Shown: positions 7,479-15,246 of the stretch, in pieces
Layout: each line of letters opens with the position of its first letter
Numbering within the stretch: position 1 is the first letter of the stretch
From: JAYGED01 sp046582565
GTDB lineage: Bacteria; Pseudomonadota; Alphaproteobacteria; JAAXGF01
Length of the DNA stretch: 15,495 nucleotides
Assembly: GCA_046582565.1 (NCBI GenBank)
Contig: JAYGED010000008.1
Location: 1 to 15,495 of the forward strand
Reading direction: 5' to 3'
Translations under genes and position numbers: made by a program
The notes under the pieces: generated by a model
Seen by the model: only the letters and a program-made list of their open reading frames with translations
The model's database searches: none
Told to the model about the DNA's origin: nothing

Positions 7479-8333
7479 CTACAGCCAACGCTTGCGCCGC
7501 TTGTAGTGTTTGACGTCACGATAGCTTCTACGCCCGCTCGACGACAGGCCAAGGTAGAATTCCTTGACGTCCTCGTTCTCGCGCAGGGCCTTCGCGTCGC
7601 CGTCGAGCACAACCCGGCCATTCTCCAGAACATAGCCGTAATGGGCGTATTTGAGGGCCACGTTCGTATTCTGCTCGGCCAGCAGGAAGGTGACTCCTTC
7701 AGTTTCGTTGAGCTGTTTGACGATCTCGAAAATCTCTTCCACAAGCTGGGGAGCGAGCCCCATGGAAGGCTCGTCGAGCAGGATCGTCGAAGGCCGCGAC
7801 ATCAACGCGCGGCCGATGGCGCACATCTGCTGTTCGCCGCCCGAGGTATAACCGGCCTGGGCTCGCAAGCGAAGTTTCAGGCGGGGGAAATAATTCAGCA
7901 CCATATCGAGGTCGTCGCGGATCGCGGCCTTGCCGTCGCGCCGGGTATAGGCCCCGGTCATGAGGTTTTCCTCGATGGTCAGATGCTCGAAGCAATGGCG
8001 TCCTTCCATCACCTGGATGACGCCGCGCTTGACCAGCTCGTTAGCGGTGAGCTTATCGATACGCTCGCCTTTAAGCTCAATGGTGCCTTTGGTAACGTCG
8101 CCGCGCTCGGCGCGCAGCAAATTTGAAATCGCCTTGAGCGTGGTGGTCTTGCCGGCGCCGTTAGCGCCGAGCAAAGCAACAATGCCGCCCTCGGGAACAT
8201 TAAGAGACACACCCTTGAGCACCAGGATGACATGGTCGTAGATGACTTCGATATTGTTGACCCGCAACACCAGCTGCCGGTTCTCACCGGCAGCTGGGTT
8301 GGGATCGGACTCTACGAGAGCCTCGCTCGTCAT
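7479..8333 (-). CDS. livF: Branched-chain amino acid-type ABC transporter ATP-binding protein LivF
   Basis: Second ATPase of the HAAT-type importer, 284 residues from the ATG at 8333 (start MTSEALVESD). Walker A GANGAGKT is at 56-63, the signature is TSGGE at 163-167 (Thr replaces the usual Leu), and Walker B ILLDE is at 184-188. LLAEQN follows, with Gln in the H-loop position as is usual in LivF. The frame is open upstream to 8462 but would run into the binding-protein gene, so 8333 is preferred. The protein does not stop after the usual EFYLG end but adds about 20 residues, many basic, ending KHYKRRKRWL. The liv name reflects family only; the substrate need not be an amino acid. Confidence 0.92.
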   Translation of the reverse strand: MTSEALVESDPNPAAGENRQLVLRVNNIEVIYDHVILVLKGVSLNVPEGGIVALLGANGAGKTTTLKAISNLLRAERGDVTKGTIELKGERIDKLTANELVKRGVIQVMEGRHCFEHLTIEENLMTGAYTRRDGKAAIRDDLDMVLNYFPRLKLRLRAQAGYTSGGEQQMCAIGRALMSRPSTILLDEPSMGLAPQLVEEIFEIVKQLNETEGVTFLLAEQNTNVALKYAHYGYVLENGRVVLDGDAKALRENEDVKEFYLGLSSSGRRSYRDVKHYKRRKRWL

Positions 8334-8361
8334 GATGCGGGACTCTTCGTCTACGCGCCGC

Positions 8362-9672
8362 TTAGCAGGTGCGCGGCGTGATGTTGTTTTCGGCTGCGTA
8401 AGCCGCGGCGGCTTTCTCAACCATGGGCCGAACCACGTCACGGATCGGGCTGATCCAGTCACTGGCGAACGACCATTTCGTGCCGTCCCATTGCTGGATG
8501 CGGATCGGTCCGCCGGTCTCGTGGTCCATGCAACTCACCTTGACCGGCAGGGTGAAGTCTTCCATGCCGAGTTCCGCAAGGCGCGACACGGTGATGTCGA
8601 GGTTCTCAAGGCCCCAGCGCACTTCCTTGCCGGTCATGGTGCGGTTGCCGAACTTGGCTTGCGCCGTGCTCACGGCCTCGGAGCCGAACATGGCGTTGAC
8701 CACGGCGCGGTTATAGAGAACCTCGCCGAAGCTGTTGGCCTTGGCTTTTTCCATATCGCCGCCATAGACGTATTTCAGAATGTCCTTGTGGACCCCGAAA
8801 TTCGATTCCGGCGAATGGAAGGTGGCTGATTTATAGCCAATCGAACCTTTACCGGCGGGGGTCACATCGGCGTCTGAGCCGGACCACCAGTTGCCGACGA
8901 AATGATCCATCGGATACTTGATGATGGCGGCTTCCTTGATCGCCACTGAATTCATCACGCCCCAGCCGGACATGAACACCCAATCGGGCTTGAGCCTGCG
9001 GACCTGCAACCAGGTCGCTTTCTGCTCCTGACCGGGATGGTCGACCGCGAGCAGGGTCAGCTTATAGCCATACTTATCGGCCAGGACCTCAAGCGTCGGG
9101 TTGGCTTCCTTGCCATAGGCCGAGTTGTGGTAGACATGGGCGATCTTCAAGTCCTTGAGGTTGCCCTCGCCGCCTTCTTGCTGGGCGACATATTTGATGA
9201 AGGCTGAAGCCTGGCTCCAGTAGGTGGTCGGGAAATTGAACACCCAGGGGAAGACCCGGCCGTCGGCGGCTGCCGTGCGGCCATAACCCATGGACAGGAT
9301 GGGCACCTCGTCAACCGCAGACTTCGGGATCAACTGATAGGTGATGCCCGTCGAGAACGGGTTGATCAGGGTGGCGTTCTTCTTGAGCTTCTCATAGCAC
9401 TCGACGCCGATCTTGGTGTTGTACTGGGTCTCGCACTCTTCGAAGGTGACGGTGACGCCGTTGATGCCGCCGTCGCGCTTATTGAGCATGGTGTAGTAAT
9501 CGCGGAACCCGTTGGCTACGGGAATGCCGCTCGGTGCATAGGCGCCCGTGCGATAGACCAGCATGGGGAAGAACTGCTCATCCGCTGCGGCCGGCGTCGG
9601 CGTGAGCGTGAGCATTCCGGTCACCCCGATAGCGGCGCCCAGAAAAGCGAGTGTTAAATTGCGTAAATTCAT
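8362..9672 (-). CDS. Periplasmic substrate-binding protein of the HAAT ABC importer (LivK-like)
   Basis: Periplasmic receptor for the LivGFHM transporter, 436 residues, with a Sec signal peptide (MNLRN, hydrophobic core, cleavage likely after PTPAAA at residue 30). The mature protein has the type I periplasmic fold pattern of the family, for example GIPVANGFRDYYTMLN near 49-64 and FEECETQYN near 77-85. Four cysteines (C80, C92, C381 and the C-terminal C436) could form disulfides. A good ribosome-binding site (AGGGAG) lies 8-9 bases before the ATG. It is longer than classical LivJ/LivK and belongs to a group often found beside CoA ligases, which argues against plain leucine/valine uptake. Ligand not identifiable here; an organic or aromatic acid is an inference from context. 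Confidence 0.9.
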   Translation of the reverse strand: MNLRNLTLAFLGAAIGVTGMLTLTPTPAAADEQFFPMLVYRTGAYAPSGIPVANGFRDYYTMLNKRDGGINGVTVTFEECETQYNTKIGVECYEKLKKNATLINPFSTGITYQLIPKSAVDEVPILSMGYGRTAAADGRVFPWVFNFPTTYWSQASAFIKYVAQQEGGEGNLKDLKIAHVYHNSAYGKEANPTLEVLADKYGYKLTLLAVDHPGQEQKATWLQVRRLKPDWVFMSGWGVMNSVAIKEAAIIKYPMDHFVGNWWSGSDADVTPAGKGSIGYKSATFHSPESNFGVHKDILKYVYGGDMEKAKANSFGEVLYNRAVVNAMFGSEAVSTAQAKFGNRTMTGKEVRWGLENLDITVSRLAELGMEDFTLPVKVSCMDHETGGPIRIQQWDGTKWSFASDWISPIRDVVRPMVEKAAAAYAAENNITPRTC

Positions 9673-9778
9673 AGTCGTCTCCCTGTGGATAGTTAAGACG
9701 GGCGTTTAAACAATTGGCTGTAAGGCTAGCACGCGACGGTTTGCAAAGGAAATGGGACTTAATCGTTGCTCCTTGGAA
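9673..9778 (-). promoter_or_regulatory. Intergenic spacer before the binding-protein gene, possible internal promoter
   Basis: This 106-base spacer between livM and the binding-protein gene is the largest gap inside the operon. On the minus strand TTGCAA at 9746-9741 is followed, after 17 bases, by TTACAG at 9723-9718. Each resembles its sigma-70 box only partly. An internal promoter would make sense because binding proteins are usually needed in excess over the membrane subunits, but the match is weak. I see no convincing terminator hairpin in the spacer. Confidence 0.25.
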
Positions 9779-10855
9779 TTAGTAAGGGAACGGCCATAAT
9801 CTTAGCTTTTCCTTGGTAATTTGCCAAAGCCTGGCGAGCCCGTGGGGCTCGACGATAAGAAAGAAGATGATCAGCGAGCCGAACACCATGACCTCGATAT
9901 GCTTCTGGGTGTCGATGGCCATGGCCAGCCCGAATGACTGGGGCACATTGGACAGCAGGATCGGCAGGCCGACGATGAAGGTGGCGCCGAGGAACGAACC
10001 CATGATGCTGCCCAGGCCGCCGATGATGATCATGAACAGCACGTTGAAGGACTCGGTGATGCTGAAGGCTTCGGTCTCGGCGCTGCCGAGCCATAGGAAC
10101 ACCATCATGGCGCCGGCCATGCCGCAATAGAACGAGCTGACGGCGAAGGCGACCAGCTTGGTCTTGAACGGTTGGATGCCGATAATCTCGGCGGCGATGT
10201 CCATGTCGCGCACCGCCATCCAGGACCGCCCGATGGCGCCGCGAACGAGATTCTTTGCGACCACGGCGAAGATCAGGACGAGCACCAGGGCGACTATGTA
10301 GCGCGCCTCGGCGGCGGCGGTCGGGCCGGTGATCATGACCCCGAAAATTTCCCTCGGCGGCGCGGTGATCGAGCCCGATGGCTCGTAGTTGTAGAACCAC
10401 TCGACCTTGTTGAACATCCAGACCAGGAAAAACTGTGCGGCCAGGGTCGATACCGCGAGATAGAAGCCTTTGATGCGCAGGCTGGGTATGCCGAAGAGCA
10501 GGCCGACGCCGCCCGCGCACAGGCCTGAGGCGAGGAACACCAGAATGATGTTGATCTCGGGAAAGGCGGTGGTGATCTTGTAAGTCATGAACGCGCCGAC
10601 CGCCATGAAGCCGCCGGTGCCAAGCGATAGCTGCCCAGCGTAGCCGACCAGCAGGTTGAGCCCGATGGCGGCCATGGTGAACACCAGGATGGGGATCAGC
10701 ACCGCCTGCAGCCAGTATTCGCTGGCGGTCATGGGAATCACCACAAAGGCGATCACCAGGGCTGCGGCGATGAACCAGCGGTCGAGATTGATCGGAAAGA
10801 CCGACTGATCGGTGGCGTATGTGGTTTTGAACTGGCCGGCTTCGCGATAGAACAC
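9779..10855 (-). CDS. livM: Branched-chain amino acid-type ABC transporter permease LivM
   Basis: One of two membrane subunits of the importer, 358 residues. The N-terminus VFYREAGQFKTTYATDQSVF matches, from memory, the start of alphaproteobacterial LivM relatives (normally with Met). I therefore chose the GTG at 10855, five bases after the livH stop with GAGAGG upstream. The open frame extends 105 codons further into livH but is arginine-rich, out-of-frame translation. About eight to ten hydrophobic segments follow. The cytoplasmic loop VRDMDIAAEIIGIQPFKTKL near 233-252 is the conserved contact loop for the ATPases, and GGLGSIMGSFLGA appears near 290-302. The C-terminus ends GLARLWQITKEKLRLWPFPY. 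It pairs with LivH. Confidence 0.93.
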   Translation of the reverse strand: MFYREAGQFKTTYATDQSVFPINLDRWFIAAALVIAFVVIPMTASEYWLQAVLIPILVFTMAAIGLNLLVGYAGQLSLGTGGFMAVGAFMTYKITTAFPEINIILVFLASGLCAGGVGLLFGIPSLRIKGFYLAVSTLAAQFFLVWMFNKVEWFYNYEPSGSITAPPREIFGVMITGPTAAAEARYIVALVLVLIFAVVAKNLVRGAIGRSWMAVRDMDIAAEIIGIQPFKTKLVAFAVSSFYCGMAGAMMVFLWLGSAETEAFSITESFNVLFMIIIGGLGSIMGSFLGATFIVGLPILLSNVPQSFGLAMAIDTQKHIEVMVFGSLIIFFLIVEPHGLARLWQITKEKLRLWPFPY

Positions 10856-10860
10856 GGCTT

Positions 10861-11796
10861 TTATACCCTCTCGATTATGCGTTCGCCGAACAGGCCCTGG
10901 GGTCTGAACAGCAGAAACGCCAAGGCCAGCATATAGGCAAACCAATTTTCGATGGCGCCGCCGATTAGCGGGCCCCAATAGATTTCCGCGATCTTCTCGC
11001 CGACGCCGATGATCAGGCCGCCGACGATGGCGCCGGGTATCGAGGTGAAGCCGCCGAGGATGAGCACGGGAAGCGCCTTGAGCGCGATCAGCGACAGGGA
11101 GAACTGTACGCCGCTTTTGCTGCCCCACATGATGCCCGCGACCAGCCCGACGAAACCCGCCACCGACCACACGATGATCCAGATGGTCTTGAGGGGGATG
11201 CCCACGGAGAGCGCCGCCTGATGGTCGTCGGCCACGGCGCGCAAGGCCATGCCGATACGGGTGTAATGGAAAAATACCGCCAGCACGGCGACCAGCGCCG
11301 AGCCCGATGCGGCGGCATAGAGGTCGAACTCGTTCAACAACACGCCGCCGATTTCAAAAGATTCAGAGGGAATGCCCACATCAAGCGGTTTGACGTTGCT
11401 GCCCCAGACCATTTCCCCGAAGCCTTCCAGCAGGAAGGCCAGGCCGATGGTCGCCATGAACAGGATGATGCCTTCCTGATTGACCAGATGGCGTAACATG
11501 AAACGCTCGACGACGACGGCAAGCACCACCATGACCACGACGGCGAGTCCGAGCGCCGCCCATACGGGAACCCCGCGCTCCATCAGACCGACCAGGGTGA
11601 GGGCGGCGAACAGCACCATGGCGCCTTGCGCGAAGTTGAACACGCCCGACGCCTTGAAGATGAGCACGAAGCCGAGCGCCACCAGGGAATACATGACGCC
11701 GGTCAGCAAACCGCTGACCACCACCTCGGTGAAGAATATCGGATAGCTCACCATATCGACGAAGGGGGCGATGAATAAGGCGTTCAAAATTTCCAT
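10861..11796 (-). CDS. livH: Branched-chain amino acid-type ABC transporter permease LivH
   Basis: The other membrane subunit of the importer, 311 residues, starting MEILNALFIAPF. Typical LivH features are GVMYSLVALGFVLIFKASGV near 33-52 followed by FNFAQGAM, the cytoplasmic ATPase-contact loop MALRAVADDHQAALSVGI near 183-200, and GGFTSIPGAIVGGLIIGVGE near 247-266. Several hydrophobic helices are evident. The ATG at 11796 shares one base with the livG stop (TGATG) and is preceded by AAGGCAGG, a good ribosome-binding site. A TTG one codon earlier is possible but unnecessary. Confidence 0.94.
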   Translation of the reverse strand: MEILNALFIAPFVDMVSYPIFFTEVVVSGLLTGVMYSLVALGFVLIFKASGVFNFAQGAMVLFAALTLVGLMERGVPVWAALGLAVVVMVVLAVVVERFMLRHLVNQEGIILFMATIGLAFLLEGFGEMVWGSNVKPLDVGIPSESFEIGGVLLNEFDLYAAASGSALVAVLAVFFHYTRIGMALRAVADDHQAALSVGIPLKTIWIIVWSVAGFVGLVAGIMWGSKSGVQFSLSLIALKALPVLILGGFTSIPGAIVGGLIIGVGEKIAEIYWGPLIGGAIENWFAYMLALAFLLFRPQGLFGERIIERV

Positions 11797-12635
11797 CAAC
11801 CTGCCTTGTCCGTATCATGGACGACGCCGAGATAGGCGTCGATCACATCCTGGTTGTTGCGCACCTCATCGGGTGTGCCGTCGGCGATCTTGCGGCCATA
11901 GTCGAGCACGGCGACGTGATCGGAGATATCCATCACCACCCTCATGTCGTGTTCGATCAGGGCGATGGTGGTGCCGAACTCCTCGTTGACGTCGAGAATG
12001 AAGCGGCACATATCTTCTTTCTCTTCCACATTCATACCGGCCATGGGCTCGTCGAGCAGCAGAAGATCAGGCTCGGCGGCCAGCGCCCGACCGAGTTCGA
12101 CACGCTTCTGCAGGCCATAGGAGAGGGTTCCCACCGGCGTTTTACGGATCGCCTGGATTTCGAGAAAATCGATGACATGCTCGACAAATTCGCGGTGTTC
12201 AAGCTCCTCAGTTCGGGCCGGCCCCCAATGGATCGCCTGCCACAGCAGGCCGCGGCGCATCTTGAGCAACCGCCCGGTCATGATGTTGTCGAGCGTCGTC
12301 ATGCCGCGGAACAGGGCGATGTTCTGGAAAGTCCGTGCGATACCCTGGGCGGCGGACACATAGGGCCGCATCCGGCTCCGGGTCACCCCCTTGTAGGTGA
12401 TTGAGCCCGACTGCGGCTGATAGAAGCCGTTGATGACATTGAGCATGGAGCTCTTGCCGGCGCCGTTGGGTCCGATGATGGCCCTGATCTCATGCTCGTG
12501 GATATCGAAGCTGACGTTGTCCAAGGCTGTCACCCCGCCGAACGTCAAGCTGACTTCCTTGACCTCAAGGATCGGTTTGGCCAATGCCTTGTCAAGCGGC
12601 GCTGGTGTATCAGCGACTGCGGTCACGGCACTCAA
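11796..12635 (-). CDS. livG: Branched-chain amino acid-type ABC transporter ATP-binding protein LivG
   Basis: First ATPase of the importer, 279 residues. Walker A GPNGAGKS is at 55-62, the Q-loop RTFQNI at 101-106, the signature LSYGLQ at 171-176 (replacing LSGGQ, as often in this group), Walker B LLLLDE at 191-196 and H-loop H229 in LIEHDM. The insertion between Walker A and the signature (RLLKMRRGLLWQAIHWGPA, 122-140) is typical of LivG. There is no ATG near the start. The best candidates are the TTG at 12635, which overlaps the upstream ligase stop as TTGA, or a GTG at 12626. I prefer the overlap, but the exact start is uncertain. Confidence 0.92.
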   Translation of the reverse strand: MSAVTAVADTPAPLDKALAKPILEVKEVSLTFGGVTALDNVSFDIHEHEIRAIIGPNGAGKSSMLNVINGFYQPQSGSITYKGVTRSRMRPYVSAAQGIARTFQNIALFRGMTTLDNIMTGRLLKMRRGLLWQAIHWGPARTEELEHREFVEHVIDFLEIQAIRKTPVGTLSYGLQKRVELGRALAAEPDLLLLDEPMAGMNVEEKEDMCRFILDVNEEFGTTIALIEHDMRVVMDISDHVAVLDYGRKIADGTPDEVRNNQDVIDAYLGVVHDTDKAG

Positions 12636-14623
12636 CTAGCCAGTTTCATCGGCGCTGTCGCCGGCGCCGTGACTGTCGCCGCCGAGGCAATTGCAAGATC
12701 GGCCTTCATGGTGCCCTTGCGACCGTCTTCATAGGTTACCTCGGTCTCGATCTCTGCATGGTCCGCGCCTGAATAAAGCGCCACGACGAGGCTTTCGTAT
12801 TTCTCGGCGACGAAGCTGCGACGCACCTTGCGGGTACGCGTCAATTCGCCGTCGTCGGCGTCAAGTTCCTTGTGCAGGATAAGGAACCGGTGGATTTGCG
12901 AGCCGACGAGATGGGCATCCTTGGCAAGATCGCGGTTGACCTCGGCGATCTCGCCCTTGATCAAGTCATAGACTCGGGGCTCGGCGGCAAGTTCGCGGTA
13001 GCTGCCGTAGGTGATGCCGAGCCGTTCGGCCCAACTGCCGACCGCTTCGAGGTCGATATTGATGAAGGCCACGGCCTCGTCGCGCTGGTCTCCGAAGACC
13101 ACCGCCTCGCTGATATGAGGAAAAAATTTGAGCTTGTTCTCAAGATATTTGGGCGCGAACAGCGTGCCGTCGTTGAGCTTGCCTACGTCCTTGGCGCGGT
13201 CGATGATCTTGAGATGGCCGTCGGCATCGAAGAAGCCGGCGTCGCCGGTGTGATACCAGCCGTCCGCCGTCTTGACCCCGGCAGTGGCTTGTGGATTTTT
13301 GTAATACTCAAGAAATACGCCCGGGCTGCGGAAAATGACCTCGCCCGACTCGTCGATCTTGATGTCGACGCCGGGCGACGGTTTGCCCACGGTGTCTGTC
13401 TTGACCTCGCCATCGGGCTGGGCGGTGACAAACACGGCGCCTTCGGTCATGCCGTAGAGCTGTTTCAAGTTCATGCCGAGTGAGCGGTAGAAATCGAAAA
13501 TATCGGGGCCGATCGCCTCGCCCGCCGTATAGGCCAGGCGGATGCGGCTGAACCCCAGGGTGTTCATCAACGGCCCATAGATCAGCACCCGCCCGAGAGC
13601 GTAGCCCGCACGGTCGAGCGCGCTCACCGGCCTGCCGTCGAGGATGGACGGGCCGACACGCCGCGCCAAGTCCATGAAAAATTTAAACATCCAGCGTTTT
13701 ATATAACTCGCATCCTCCATTCGAATCATCACCTGGGTCAGGATGTTCTCGAAGATTCGCGGCGGTGCGAAGAAGAAAGTCGGGCCGATTTCGCGGATGT
13801 CGAACATCACCGTGGCGGTGCTTTCCGGGCAGCTCACGCAGAAGCCGGTGGTATAGCTTTGGCCGAGGGAGAACACGTTATCGCCGACCCAGGCCATGGG
13901 TAGATAGGCGACCGTCTCATCGCTGTCGCACAAGCCGTCCAACTCGGCCGTGTTGCGCGCCGTGATGATGATGTTGTCGTTGCTCAGCATCACCCCCTTG
14001 GGGTTCCCCGTGGTGCCCGAGGTATACAGCATGATGGCCAGATCGCTACCGTTGCCCTTGGCGACCTCGGCATCGAAGAACTCCGGGTGCTCGGCGTCAT
14101 AAGCACGCCCAGCCGCCTGCAAATCGGCAAGGCTTTCCATGAAGGATTCGCCGTAGTTGCGCATGCCGCGCTGGTCTTTATAGATGATTTTCTCGAAGCT
14201 GGACTCGCCGGCTTTCTCCTGGATTTCGCGGATTTCAAGCAGCTTGTCGACCTGCTCCTGATCCTCGACCATGGCAAAGCGCGCCTCGGCATGGGTCAGC
14301 ACGAAGGCCAGCTCCTTGGCTATGGAATCCTGATACATGGGCACCGGCACCGCGCCGATAGCCTGGGCGGCGACCATCGACCAATAGAGCTGCGGGCGGT
14401 TGTCGCCGATGATCGCCAGCTTGTCGCCGCGCTTGAGCCCGGCGGCGGCAAGCCCGCAGGCCAGGGCGCGCACTTCGTCGAGCGCTTCGGCCCAGGTCCA
14501 ACTCTGCCAGATACCGAATTCCTTTTCCCGCATGGCCGGCCGCGCACCCCTAAGGGCCGCGTTGCTGATCAGTAGCTTGGGAAAGCTATCGCCCTCGGCG
14601 AGGGTCGTCCCGCGTCCGCTCAT
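12632..14623 (-). CDS. AMP-forming long-chain-type acyl-CoA ligase
   Basis: A 663-residue adenylate-forming ligase of the long-chain acyl-CoA synthetase (FAA1/FadD-like) type, converting a carboxylic acid, ATP and CoA to acyl-CoA. Core motifs are all present: P-loop YTSGTTGNPKG at 200-210, YGMTEG at 390-395, WYHTGDAGFFD at 456-466, DRAKDVGKL at 475-483, and the C-terminal GELTRTRKVRRSF with catalytic lysine K599. The last 40 residues add a charged stretch and an Ala/Thr-rich tail. ATG at 14623, with TTGGACG just upstream, is the only reasonable start. It is the first gene of the codirectional run and overlaps livG by four bases, so it is probably made together with the importer. Acyl specificity cannot be read from the sequence; fatty or aryl acids are possible. 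Confidence 0.92.
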   Translation of the reverse strand: MSGRGTTLAEGDSFPKLLISNAALRGARPAMREKEFGIWQSWTWAEALDEVRALACGLAAAGLKRGDKLAIIGDNRPQLYWSMVAAQAIGAVPVPMYQDSIAKELAFVLTHAEARFAMVEDQEQVDKLLEIREIQEKAGESSFEKIIYKDQRGMRNYGESFMESLADLQAAGRAYDAEHPEFFDAEVAKGNGSDLAIMLYTSGTTGNPKGVMLSNDNIIITARNTAELDGLCDSDETVAYLPMAWVGDNVFSLGQSYTTGFCVSCPESTATVMFDIREIGPTFFFAPPRIFENILTQVMIRMEDASYIKRWMFKFFMDLARRVGPSILDGRPVSALDRAGYALGRVLIYGPLMNTLGFSRIRLAYTAGEAIGPDIFDFYRSLGMNLKQLYGMTEGAVFVTAQPDGEVKTDTVGKPSPGVDIKIDESGEVIFRSPGVFLEYYKNPQATAGVKTADGWYHTGDAGFFDADGHLKIIDRAKDVGKLNDGTLFAPKYLENKLKFFPHISEAVVFGDQRDEAVAFINIDLEAVGSWAERLGITYGSYRELAAEPRVYDLIKGEIAEVNRDLAKDAHLVGSQIHRFLILHKELDADDGELTRTRKVRRSFVAEKYESLVVALYSGADHAEIETEVTYEDGRKGTMKADLAIASAATVTAPATAPMKLAS

Positions 14624-14826
14624 CGTCCAATCAAGGCGTTATATAAATACAAAATGGCGCCTCCCAGCCCAAAAATCGCGGCGCACGCACTGATGGCTGC
14701 TTCACCGCCGCCACAACACAACAACTCAGGCCTGTTTTGTCAAGCAAGGGCGAGATGAAGCTATCGCCCAGGATTGAAATTCTAACTAAAAACGGCCCGT
14801 AACGTCGACTTTTGAGCAGTTCAAAT
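14624..14826 (-). promoter_or_regulatory. Intergenic region upstream of the ligase/liv/ccm operon
   Basis: A 203-base non-coding stretch, AT-richer than the operon. It should hold the main promoter for the downstream genes and the 3' end of the SRPBCC transcript. On the minus strand a perfect TTGACA lies at 14743-14738, but the hexamer 17 bases later (TGTGTT, 14720-14715) is a poor -10 box. A TATATA at 14645-14640 close to the start codon lacks a good -35. An inverted repeat of AGGCG/CGCCT arms separated by 19 AT-rich bases (14634-14662) could be an operator. No strong rho-independent terminator is visible after the upstream gene. Confidence 0.3.
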
Positions 14827-15246
14827 TTAATTGAGGCTAGCCGCCATGTCGCTCAGCAAGGCCACATAGATACCTTCGCAGAATTCCATAGCCGAATCAT
14901 CTTTTGCATCCCACGACGCAGTCCACCTGACCACTGTGTCATCGCCTTGCGCAGTCAAGGTGACAATCGCTTTATAGTTCGAGACTTCCTCAGACGAAAT
15001 CGGCGAGGGGCCTTCGTCAATCGAATAACGGATAATGTGATCCGCATCATTAAGCTCGATCAGCGTTTCATGGAACACCCCGTTGAGCAGACGTTTCGCG
15101 CCGGCCTCGGTGCCCGATACGTCGCCAACGACTTCGCAGCTGGCGACGACATTCTGTGACCAGGACAGATCATGGAAATTACGGATCGATTTCCAGACTG
15201 ACTCCAGTGGCTTTTTGATGACAATGGATTGATCGGTACTCGGCAT
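14827..15246 (-). CDS. SRPBCC-family (polyketide cyclase/START-like) small protein
   Basis: A 139-residue cytoplasmic protein with the SRPBCC helix-grip pattern. It has an N-terminal strand then KPLESVWKSIRNFHDLSWS (about 12-30), the glycine-containing turn GAKRLLNGVFHETLIEL (about 49-65), a middle strand HIIRYSIDEGPSPIS, and VVRWTASWDAK (about 106-116) before a long C-terminal helix. Such proteins bind hydrophobic ligands, and some act as cyclases or aromatase-like enzymes; most are uncharacterised. The ATG at 15246 has AAGGAAGCAGGA upstream. An in-frame start 22 codons earlier gives a Cys/Asn-rich, non-family extension and is rejected. The gene is AT-richer than its neighbours and sits apart from the operon. 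No specific substrate can be assigned. Confidence 0.8.
   Translation of the reverse strand: MPSTDQSIVIKKPLESVWKSIRNFHDLSWSQNVVASCEVVGDVSGTEAGAKRLLNGVFHETLIELNDADHIIRYSIDEGPSPISSEEVSNYKAIVTLTAQGDDTVVRWTASWDAKDDSAMEFCEGIYVALLSDMAASLN

Noticed and set aside
10856..11170. N-terminal extension of livM by 105 codons
   Set aside because: The added residues are Arg/His-rich and overlap livH out of frame. The family start FYREAGQF follows a GTG just after the livH stop.
14765..14826. Possible rho-independent terminator after the SRPBCC gene (ACGGGCCGT followed by five T on the minus strand)
   Set aside because: The stem has only three or four pairs with almost no loop, so it is too weak to support a terminator.
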